Assembly: GCA_905236815.1 (NCBI GenBank)
Contig: CAJOPE010000082.1
Location: 1 to 49,858, forward strand
Source: an uncultured Prevotella sp.
GTDB lineage: Bacteria; Bacteroidota; Bacteroidia; Bacteroidales; Bacteroidaceae
DNA: 49,858 nucleotides
Direction: 5' to 3'
The translations under genes and the position numbers were made by a program. The notes under the pieces were generated by a model. That model was given only the letters and a program-made list of their open reading frames with translations, did no database searches and was not told the origin of the DNA. Numbering within the stretch: position 1 is the first letter of the stretch; each line of letters opens with the position of its first letter. Of the stretch, positions 33,683 through 40,936 are shown piece after piece.

Positions 33683-34607
33683 ACAAATTAAGAAGAAACA
33701 CTATCGCAACTGCAAATATCTCAGCCATCCGATTAATTCGGATGGCTTTTTTCATATCCTCCGTAGATAGTTGGCGAGGATTACTGCCGATATAGGGTTT
33801 CTCGATAAGTTCACCGAAATAGACATGTGGGCCTCCAAATCTGCAATCAAGTATAATTGCCAATGCTGCCTCGGGCCATCCACTATTCGGCGACAAATGC
33901 ATCTTTGCATAGTGAAAAAGCATCCGACATTGAGCACTCATCTTCAAAGATTGAGTATTCTGTCTGCAGAGAAGATTGGCAAATAACATCAGAAAGGCCG
34001 TAATTCTTGCAGGCAACCAATTGGCGATATCATCTATCCTTGCAGCTATACATCCGAAATCCCTATAACGTTCTGTGCGATAACCGATCATAGAATCCAA
34101 TGTATTGATCATCTTATACATCATCATACCAGGAACGCCCAAGATGGCGAGCCAGAATAAAGGGGCAACCACTCCATCCGATAGATTCTCGGCTAGGGTT
34201 TCCAAAGCTGCTTGTCGCACCTCCTGAGCCGAAAGCTGCGAAGTATCACGCCCTACAATTCTTGCCACCTGCTTTCTACCAGCCTCTAGGGATTCATCCA
34301 ACTTTAGGAAAACATCCCTCACCTCTTTTATAAGGGTGGTTCCTGCTAAACAATAAAAGATGAGGATTGCCTTCAATATTGGCCAATCTAAATAGAAAAG
34401 GAGCAGCCATGTAAGAACAAAAGCAAGTGATATCAGAAGAATTGCCATAAATCCTCCCTTCATTTTTCGATGATTACCCCGATTGAGAAGATGCTCCCCT
34501 CTTGCTATCGCCTTACCGAAATAGACAACAGGATGAGGTAGTTTTGATGGATCGCCCAAACAGAGATCCATCAGCCAACCCAACAATAAAGCTACTATAT
34601 TATCCAT
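33654..34607 (-). CDS. cbiB: Adenosylcobinamide-phosphate synthase
   Basis: 317 residues, integral membrane protein. It joins aminopropanol phosphate (from CobD) to adenosylcobyric acid. Motifs: LGWLMDLCLGDPSKLPHPVVYFGKAI, the loop TLAENLSDGVVAPLFWLAILG with conserved charged residues, and NTLDSMIGYRTERYRDFG. The start is the ATG at 34607; the longer frame would begin at a TTG. Last gene of the minus-strand cobamide run, 27 bases after cobD from this start. Its final 29 bases overlap the pectate lyase gene, and the lyase terminator lies within its 3' coding sequence. Confidence 0.94.
   Translation of the reverse strand: MDNIVALLLGWLMDLCLGDPSKLPHPVVYFGKAIARGEHLLNRGNHRKMKGGFMAILLISLAFVLTWLLLFYLDWPILKAILIFYCLAGTTLIKEVRDVFLKLDESLEAGRKQVARIVGRDTSQLSAQEVRQAALETLAENLSDGVVAPLFWLAILGVPGMMMYKMINTLDSMIGYRTERYRDFGCIAARIDDIANWLPARITAFLMLFANLLCRQNTQSLKMSAQCRMLFHYAKMHLSPNSGWPEAALAIILDCRFGGPHVYFGELIEKPYIGSNPRQLSTEDMKKAIRINRMAEIFAVAIVFLLNLFILLLPSLF
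33723..33752 (+). terminator. Terminator of the pectate lyase gene, embedded antisense in cbiB
   Basis: AGCCATCCG (33723-33731) pairs exactly with CGGATGGCT (33739-33747) and is followed by a run of T. On the other strand the same bases encode part of the CbiB C-terminus. Confidence 0.85.
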
Positions 34608-34634
34608 TTCAATCGACAAGCATTCAAATAATCA

Positions 34635-35654
34635 TTATTTCATATAGTTCGATAAATATCTCACTAATTCATCATTTTCCTCAGGAAGTTGAGTTGCCAC
34701 TCGAATATAGTCACCCTCCAAGCCCTCGAAATTGCTGCAATCTCTCACCAACAATCCCTTCTCGGTCAGGAACTCCTTAAGAGCATAGGAACTACAAGGA
34801 CACTTTATCATGAAGAAATTTGTAGTGGAAGGCAAAGCCTCAAATCCCTCGACACCATTAATTGCCTCTTGAAAGCGAGAAGTTTCCTGCAAAAGCCAAT
34901 GCACATCTGGTATCAATGAAGATTGGTTCGAAAGCAACCACTTACCTGCTTCCAAGGCGAGTGCATTCACACTCCACTCCGGTTTCAAATTTCGTAGCCG
35001 AGCTATCAGAGAGGCATTTCCTGTTACATACCCCAACCGAAGTCCTGGAATGCAATATTTCTTTGTCATCGAATGTAAAAGCAATACATTCGGATGCTTC
35101 ACTATCTCTTTATCCGTCAGCATAGGTTGCAGGGTATAATCCTCGTAAGACTGGTCGATGGCCCAAAAATCTTCTTTAGGATATTGTTCGATTTCTGCCG
35201 AGACATCCCCCCACTCTCCCGTTGGATTATTCGGATTGCATCGCCAATGCAAAGTTGTTGAAAGTATTTTTTCCTTTGAGATTACTTCTGCTTTTTGCAA
35301 AGGAGCACGAAAAGTCGGCAAAGTCAAGCCAGCTTGAGACAGGTAAGAAGATTGATAAACCGAGAAAGTTGGCAGCAAAAAATCCTTCTGATAATCCGAA
35401 AAAAGTAGATTTATCAGATAAATCGCTTCGGTGGCCCCATTCGTTACCAGCACTTCATCAGCATTAATTCCCAACCTATCGGCCAGCATTTCTTCCAAGG
35501 AATGAGCATCCGGTTCCGGATAATGTTCAATCACTTCCAGATGCAAAGCGAGAAAAGATTTCAGCTTAGAAAGATCGGCATGTCCCCATATATTCGAACT
35601 GAAATTTATCCGAATATCCTTATATTTATAAAGATCGTCGCCGTGACTATTCAT
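34635..35654 (-). CDS. cobD: Threonine-phosphate decarboxylase (PLP, class I/II aminotransferase fold)
   Basis: 339 residues, cytoplasmic. It makes aminopropanol O-2-phosphate from threonine phosphate for the cobamide loop. The N-terminus (NSHGDDLYKYKDIRINFSSNIWG) matches the cobalamin-type branch of the HisC family; TNGATEAIYLINLL, CNPNNPTGEW and the PLP lysine in LHSMTKKYCIPGLRLGY are visible. Its start overlaps the cbiP stop by 8 bases, and cbiB follows. Histidinol-phosphate aminotransferase is the main alternative but is disfavoured by the neighbours. Confidence 0.93.
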   Translation of the reverse strand: MNSHGDDLYKYKDIRINFSSNIWGHADLSKLKSFLALHLEVIEHYPEPDAHSLEEMLADRLGINADEVLVTNGATEAIYLINLLFSDYQKDFLLPTFSVYQSSYLSQAGLTLPTFRAPLQKAEVISKEKILSTTLHWRCNPNNPTGEWGDVSAEIEQYPKEDFWAIDQSYEDYTLQPMLTDKEIVKHPNVLLLHSMTKKYCIPGLRLGYVTGNASLIARLRNLKPEWSVNALALEAGKWLLSNQSSLIPDVHWLLQETSRFQEAINGVEGFEALPSTTNFFMIKCPCSSYALKEFLTEKGLLVRDCSNFEGLEGDYIRVATQLPEENDELVRYLSNYMK

Positions 35655-36492
35655 GGAGCAAAGCCATTAGTTTATCCATATCCAAATACTTCCTCACATG
35701 AGCAGCCAATTTTTCATACTGCAAATTGCGGAAAGCGGCATCCTGCAAGTGAGGATTCACCTCTCTGCTATCGCTTAGGGTATCTTCCTCTTCGATGGCA
35801 ATATCCTCAAACATCGGTATCACCCCTAAAACAGGCACTTTACAGATATCCTCCATCATCTTTCTTCCTTCTTGGAAAAGACGGATATCGCCTCGGAATT
35901 TATTGATGATGATGCCTTTTATTAAAGGTCGATCCTCGGGTTTCTGCAAGGCGATACTGCCATAACAGCTGGCAAAAACGCCTCCTCTGTCGATATCGGC
36001 TACCAGAATGATGTTGGCTCCTGCATATTGGGCCATCGGCATATTCACCAGATCATAATCGCGGAGATTGATTTCCGAGATACTTCCAGCTCCCTCCATC
36101 ACGATGGGATCGTATTGACTCGACAAGCGGTCGAATGCGGAATGGATTTCCTTTCTTAGCATTGCCCGTTCTTCTTTCTCATAGAGCTGCATCGCCGACA
36201 TCATCCCTCTCGAAACCCCATTGAGAATTACTTCCGAGGTATAGTTGCCTTGCGGTTTCAGCATCAACGGATTCATATCGGTGGAAAGTTCCACTCCTGC
36301 CGCCTCGGCCTGAACACCTTGAGCCCGAGCGATTTGCAGCCCATCGGATGTCAGACTATAATAAGGTGCCATATTCTGTGCCTTGAAAGGTGCGGGATGC
36401 AATCCTTCCTGTCTGAGAATGCGACAAATAGCTGTAGCGATGATACTTTTACCCACATCGCTACCTGTTCCACAAAACATAATTGGTTTCAT
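35647..36492 (-). CDS. cbiP: Cobyric acid synthase-like ATPase lacking the glutaminase domain
   Basis: 281 residues. The dethiobiotin-synthase-like ATPase half of CbiP/CobQ is complete: GTGSDVGKS nucleotide loop, PAPFKAQNMA, MNPLMLKP, MEGAGSISEINLRDYDLVNM, LVADIDRGGVFAS and IINKFRGD. Full-length CbiP is about 490-510 residues and carries a C-terminal class I glutamine amidotransferase with a catalytic Cys; here the chain ends soon after the ATPase with YEKLAAHVRKYLDMDKLMALLHE. No second frame encodes the missing part, and the stop overlaps cobD neatly. It may use free ammonia, pair with another glutaminase, or be inactive. Start 3 bases after pduO. Confidence 0.9.
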   Translation of the reverse strand: MKPIMFCGTGSDVGKSIIATAICRILRQEGLHPAPFKAQNMAPYYSLTSDGLQIARAQGVQAEAAGVELSTDMNPLMLKPQGNYTSEVILNGVSRGMMSAMQLYEKEERAMLRKEIHSAFDRLSSQYDPIVMEGAGSISEINLRDYDLVNMPMAQYAGANIILVADIDRGGVFASCYGSIALQKPEDRPLIKGIIINKFRGDIRLFQEGRKMMEDICKVPVLGVIPMFEDIAIEEEDTLSDSREVNPHLQDAAFRNLQYEKLAAHVRKYLDMDKLMALLHE

Positions 36493-36495
36493 TGC

Positions 36496-36984
36496 TTAAA
36501 GAACTTTGGTGGCAAGAATAAAGAGATAATCACTTAATCGGTTCATAAACTGCATAATTTCAGCCGACAATGGATATTGCTGATGCATCGCCCACATACG
36601 GCGTTCTGCCGTTCTGCATTTGGCTCTCGCCAGATGAAGGTAGGCATTGGTGAAATTCTCACCAGGCACGACAAAGCAGAATTTTCCTTCGGTATGATTA
36701 TCATCGATCGCTTTTTCGAGATCGGCGGTAATCTTCTGCAAATCATAATGGGCATCCATCTCGCCTCCAGCGATCACCCCCATAATGCGCATCAATACAT
36801 TCTGCAGCAGTTCTATTTGCTGTTTAAGGGCAGCATCCTCGAGAGATGCCCGCACCAAACCTAGAATGGCATTAAGCTCATCGATATTTCCATTGGCCTC
36901 GATGCGAACATCATTCTTGTCAACTCGAACATTTCCCTTCAGGGAAGTCTGTCCTTTATCTCCTCGTTTTGTATATATCTTCAT
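36496..36984 (-). CDS. pduO: ATP:cob(I)alamin adenosyltransferase, PduO type
   Basis: 162 residues, slightly short for the family. Adds the adenosyl group to reduced corrinoid. Motifs: N-terminal IYTKRGDKGQTSL, IEANGNIDELNAILG, the ATP-binding KCRTAERRMWAM near residue 120, and the C-terminal FMNRLSDYLFILA. First of the tight pduO-cbiP-cobD-cbiB cluster; about 167 bases after btuC. Confidence 0.94.
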   Translation of the reverse strand: MKIYTKRGDKGQTSLKGNVRVDKNDVRIEANGNIDELNAILGLVRASLEDAALKQQIELLQNVLMRIMGVIAGGEMDAHYDLQKITADLEKAIDDNHTEGKFCFVVPGENFTNAYLHLARAKCRTAERRMWAMHQQYPLSAEIMQFMNRLSDYLFILATKVL

Positions 36985-37114
36985 TTTAATTCGAAATTCT
37001 TAATTCATAATTTTGAATGTAGATCACCATCTATTTTTCCGATACCGGACTCTATATCATCAGTTTAAAAACTTACATCCTAATAAGGATTTTTCATAGG
37101 ATATATCCTGCTGC

Positions 37115-37146
37115 TTCTCTCCCGCTTGTGGGGGAGAAATGCTGGA
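37115..37146. repeat. Solo REP-like palindrome
   Basis: A half element matching one end of the palindromic elements at 38338 and 49540: CTCCCGCTTGTGGGGGAG followed by AAATGCTGGA. It lies just downstream of btuC in the gap before pduO. Confidence 0.65.
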
Positions 37147-37151
37147 TAATT

Positions 37152-38252
37152 TCATCCTTTCCGTGAAAGAATCACGAAAATGATAACGGGTGCTCCCATT
37201 ATTGGTGTAACGGCATTGAGTGGAATTATTCCCCTATCGCCCGGCAAACAGCATAAGAGATTGCATATCAAGGCGACCAAGGCTCCACATATCAGCGTGC
37301 CAGGAAGTAATATCTGATGATTATCGGTTTTCAATATCAGGCGGGCGATGTGTGGAACCGCTAATCCGATGAAAGCAATCGGACCGCAAAAGGCTGTAAC
37401 AATGGCTGTTAGCACACCCGTAACTATTAATAGCCAATTTCTAACTTGTCTTACATTAAAGCCTAAATTGGCCGCATAGAGTTCGCCTAGAAGTAAGGCA
37501 TTCAGCGGTTTGATGAGCAGCAAACTGGCTAGTATTCCCACCAAAGTGATGCTCGCAAATACCGGCATATTGTTCATCGACACGCCTCCAAAATTGCCCA
37601 TTCCCCAAACCATGTAGCTTTTCACTCCTTCCTCGGTGGCGAAGAAATTGAGCAGTGAGATGGCTGAATTGGCAATATAGCCGATCATCAAACCGATGAT
37701 GAGCAGTATGATATTATTTTTTACAATATTCGAGAATCCAAAGATGATACCAGTAACGATCATTGCGCCGATAAAAGCCGCTAGAAGTATCGCCACAAAG
37801 CCTGTTGCGGTGAACATTCCTGCCGATACACTTCCGCCCATCGCCAGCATCACCAAGGCGACTCCCAATCCAGCTCCACTATTGATACCAAAGACATCTG
37901 GTCCTGCAAGCGGATTACTAAAGGCCGTTTGCAGCATCAGTCCACTCACTGCGAGTGCAGCCCCTGATAATAAGGCGGTTAGCGACTGAGGAAGGCGGGA
38001 TTGCATAATGATGAATCGCCAGGATTCCTTCTCGCCTTCATCGCCTAGAATGATGGCGATAATGTCGCTTAGAGGGATATCAACGCTACCGATAACGAGG
38101 TTGAGAATAAAGAAGATGAGGAGAAGGAAAAGGCCGATTATACCCCAACAAGCCTCCCCGAAAAAGCCTTTCTCCCCGCTCTTCCCTTCAGGGAGAGGGC
38201 TGCTGGACGCAGTATTCTGTACCTCTATCCTATTTCTGTTGTTAGACATCAT
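37152..38252 (-). CDS. btuC: FecCD/BtuC-family ABC transporter permease, probably for cobamides
   Basis: About 366 residues from the Met at 38252; 38261 or 38249 are equally possible. It has about ten hydrophobic segments. Family hallmarks are RLPQSLTALLSGAALAVSGLMLQTAFSNPLAGPDVFGINSGA near the start and FCGPIAFIGLAVPHIARLIL late. The extra N-terminal stretch (about residues 10-35, SSSPLPEGKSGEKGFFGEA) matches a REP-like palindrome in DNA at about 38160-38210 and looks like an inserted repeat translated in frame. Cobalamin use is inferred from BtuF, BtuG and BtuB upstream. No ATPase gene follows. Confidence 0.88.
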   Translation of the reverse strand: MMSNNRNRIEVQNTASSSPLPEGKSGEKGFFGEACWGIIGLFLLLIFFILNLVIGSVDIPLSDIIAIILGDEGEKESWRFIIMQSRLPQSLTALLSGAALAVSGLMLQTAFSNPLAGPDVFGINSGAGLGVALVMLAMGGSVSAGMFTATGFVAILLAAFIGAMIVTGIIFGFSNIVKNNIILLIIGLMIGYIANSAISLLNFFATEEGVKSYMVWGMGNFGGVSMNNMPVFASITLVGILASLLLIKPLNALLLGELYAANLGFNVRQVRNWLLIVTGVLTAIVTAFCGPIAFIGLAVPHIARLILKTDNHQILLPGTLICGALVALICNLLCCLPGDRGIIPLNAVTPIMGAPVIIFVILSRKG

Positions 38253-38337
38253 ATATTTCATTCGTGAGCATTTTTCTTGACGATTGCCGTCTATTTTATA
38301 TGCTTTTATATTTACTAATCTTTTCGTAATCAATTAG

Positions 38338-38476
38338 CATTTCTCCCCCGCTCGCGGGGGAGATCAAAGAGAGGGTATGCCACGAGCAAGGTTTATTTGC
38401 CGACTATTATTTGCTTTGGTTGCTTAGTCTTGTGGCATACCCTCTCTCTTATCTCCCCCACGAGTGGGGGAGAAGA
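38338..38476 (-). repeat. BIME-like palindromic element, copy A
   Basis: About 137 bp between btuF and btuC. Each end is a small hairpin (CTCCCCCGCTCGCGGGGGAG at 38343-38362 and CTCCCCCACGAGTGGGGGAG near 38453-38472). Inside them the arms AGAGAGGGTATGCCAC and GTGGCATACCCTCTCT are complementary, so the whole can fold into a long hairpin with side loops. A copy in the opposite orientation is at 49540-49677. Confidence 0.8.
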
Positions 38477-38648
38477 TTTGAAATAGCCGCAATTCCGAGA
38501 CTATCCATTACCCTATCTTCTATTGTCAGACTATATATCATACAATAATCTAGTCGTTTTCAACTATAATATTCTCTACTAATATCGAGAGGTATTATCA
38601 TCTAAAACATCCTCCAATTAGCCGTAGGGATAGTAAAGCCAATTGAGC

Positions 38649-39809
38649 TTAGTGGGGTATTCTCTGATAATATCTCAGCGCTCCCAAATTCAAGTCGGGA
38701 TGCAGAATGATGATGTAATCTCTCAACACCCTTTCTGGATGGAAACTAGCCTCCTCATAATAAGTTGAAGTGGAAGTATTGCAACCATACACCTCGCCTG
38801 TCTTCCAGGCTTTCATCTCGCCATATCCCTGATAATCAGAATAGATCTCCTGAAGGGTGGCTGGATGAGAATCATATTTATAGGTCCATACATCAGCATT
38901 TCCTGCCTCGTCGAGTACCTTCTCGAAAGGATAGCTCAATGAACCTTGATCCTTGTTGGCTCCAAATACATACTTGCCACCAGCATCCTTAAAGAGGGTT
39001 CCTGCCACACTCTGTCCGCCAGGAACATACCACACGCCTCCCATTTTCATCTCTGTAATAAGAGAACGCTGAATCTTCGATTTTGTTGCCTCTTGCTTTA
39101 GAGCTTGATAGGTGCTGTCCACCTGCTCGAAAAGTCGATTGGCCTCGGTCTCCTTTCCATAAAGCATTCCATAGAATTTCATCCATTCTGCCCGTCCAAG
39201 AGCAGAAGTTTCCATATAGTCGGCAGCCTCGATGATAGGGATATCGATTTCCTCCAGCTTGCCATATCCGCCACTATTCTCGAAAGGCGAAACAAGTATA
39301 ATACCTGGTTTACTGTCGATTATCTTCTCCACATCGGCATTCATACCATTGCCGCAATCAGCAATCTTGCCAACTTTCAACTGTTGTTGAATCCATGGAA
39401 TATGGATGTATTTCGAATCGCATACACCTGAGATCTTCTCTTTGGCACCCAACTCCATCAAGAGGGCGGAATGAACGGTGGTAAAAACGATGCTTCGATC
39501 TACAGGCGTGCGAACCACACTCGATGCCTCCACCACCTGTGTTTTGCCTTTCGACTTCAGTTCTGCCGAAAGCTCATCGCCCTCACTGCCTTTCGGAACA
39601 AGATAATAGGTATGCAGTATCTTGCCTTCCTTCCATGGGTCGACCAAATCCACTTTGGTATAGCCATCCATCTTTACGATGGTGAGATGGCGGGCATACT
39701 TAAAAGCGACGGTATCCCCGTCTGCCTGTCCGTTGGATGTCTTAGACGAGGAGCAGGAGACGAGGATACAACTTATAAGAATAGTTAATGTAGAGATTAA
39801 ATTCTTCAT
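38649..39809 (-). CDS. btuF: Cobamide ABC transporter substrate-binding lipoprotein
   Basis: 386 residues. Lipobox ILVSC (Cys19). The class III binding-protein fold has VDRSIVFTTVHSALLMELGAKEKISGVCDSKYIH, the first lobe, a long helix around GRAEWMKFYGMLYGKE, and a second lobe with GGKYVFGANKDQG. Relatives bind cobalamin, haem or siderophores; cobamide is inferred from the riboswitch-headed btuB-btuG context. Start 3 bases after the btuG stop. A 315-base gap with a repeat separates it from btuC. Confidence 0.9.
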   Translation of the reverse strand: MKNLISTLTILISCILVSCSSSKTSNGQADGDTVAFKYARHLTIVKMDGYTKVDLVDPWKEGKILHTYYLVPKGSEGDELSAELKSKGKTQVVEASSVVRTPVDRSIVFTTVHSALLMELGAKEKISGVCDSKYIHIPWIQQQLKVGKIADCGNGMNADVEKIIDSKPGIILVSPFENSGGYGKLEEIDIPIIEAADYMETSALGRAEWMKFYGMLYGKETEANRLFEQVDSTYQALKQEATKSKIQRSLITEMKMGGVWYVPGGQSVAGTLFKDAGGKYVFGANKDQGSLSYPFEKVLDEAGNADVWTYKYDSHPATLQEIYSDYQGYGEMKAWKTGEVYGCNTSTSTYYEEASFHPERVLRDYIIILHPDLNLGALRYYQRIPH

Positions 39810-39812
39810 TGA

Positions 39813-40928
39813 TTATCTTAATTCAACTCTTGTTGCCCTGGTATTGAAGAAAACAGTAGTAGGTCCAACTCCTGTAGTGATATAATTAATAGAGTCGCCC
39901 TTTGTTGTATATACTTTTCCATAGCCAGGAGCAGCGTAATCAGCATAACCATATTCGCCCATCTTGCGAGAGAGCACATAGATATAGTTGCGGATTGGAT
40001 CTACCTTGATGGCACAAGGATCATCTACTTTTATCTTAGCGAATGGAGTGGAGGTAGCAGTGCTGATATCATAAACTGAATAGCTCTTTTCTGCAACTCC
40101 ATAAGGAGCGTTGATGATATAGAATTTACCATCTACGAAGTCTGCCAATGTTGCAGGGATGGTAGATACTACTTTCTTTGCGCTAATCAACTTCAAGCCA
40201 GCGCCCTCCTGCTTTGACCAATCTGAAGTATAGTGACCCCAATCGAGAACATATACACTACCTGTTGGGGTAATGTCGATTTGCTGAGGATTCTCAATTC
40301 CCTCGATAGTTTCTGTTGTAACCTTGTTGTTAGCCAAATCGATGATTGAGATAGTTCCATTTCCCTTTCCATAATCGGAATTAGCTACATAGATATAGTC
40401 CATATATCCAGCAAGTCCCTCTGGATAAGAGCCTACCTGCCACTTATTTACCAATTTGAAATTAACGGTATCCACCTGTGCTACATATCCGCCATAAGTG
40501 GTAAAATAGATGCCCTCATGTCCGGCAATGATATGGCGAGGACTTGCTCCTTCCTTTGCACCAAGCAGGTCGGTAGTGCTGATGCGGGTGATGCTCTTCA
40601 TGGTGCTTCTATCCAATACTTCGATAGAATTCTCCTTGTCGACAACTACATAGATCTTGTTGCCATAAACCATTCCGTCATTGGCTGTTAATCCCAAGCT
40701 GCGACCATTTACCTGACTGAATACGTTGTCTACTACCTGACCATTTGAATAATCATAATAGGTAAGACCTCCGTCTATTGCTTTGCTCTGATTACCAGTA
40801 CATACCACCCAGGCACCATCTGTTACATAGGTATCCATCCAACCTCTGTTTTCTGTGTCCTCATTACAAGCAGTAAAGCTTAGTACAGCCATTGCCATAC
40901 AAATTACCTTAAAAAAGTTCTTTCTCAT
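39813..40928 (-). CDS. btuG: BtuG-like surface cobalamin-binding beta-propeller lipoprotein
   Basis: 371 residues. Lipobox SFTAC (Cys21) followed by a beta-propeller of YncE type with repeated blades (GNKIYVVVDKENSIEVLDR, YMDYIYVANSDYGKGNGTISIIDLANNK, TPTGSVYVLDWGHY). In Bacteroides thetaiotaomicron, BtuG2 is a surface-exposed propeller lipoprotein that binds vitamin B12 very tightly and hands it to BtuB2; this protein has the same design and the same neighbour. It begins 8 bases after btuB and belongs to the riboswitch-controlled transcript. Confidence 0.9.
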   Translation of the reverse strand: MRKNFFKVICMAMAVLSFTACNEDTENRGWMDTYVTDGAWVVCTGNQSKAIDGGLTYYDYSNGQVVDNVFSQVNGRSLGLTANDGMVYGNKIYVVVDKENSIEVLDRSTMKSITRISTTDLLGAKEGASPRHIIAGHEGIYFTTYGGYVAQVDTVNFKLVNKWQVGSYPEGLAGYMDYIYVANSDYGKGNGTISIIDLANNKVTTETIEGIENPQQIDITPTGSVYVLDWGHYTSDWSKQEGAGLKLISAKKVVSTIPATLADFVDGKFYIINAPYGVAEKSYSVYDISTATSTPFAKIKVDDPCAIKVDPIRNYIYVLSRKMGEYGYADYAAPGYGKVYTTKGDSINYITTGVGPTTVFFNTRATRVELR

Positions 40929-40936
40929 TTTTACTT

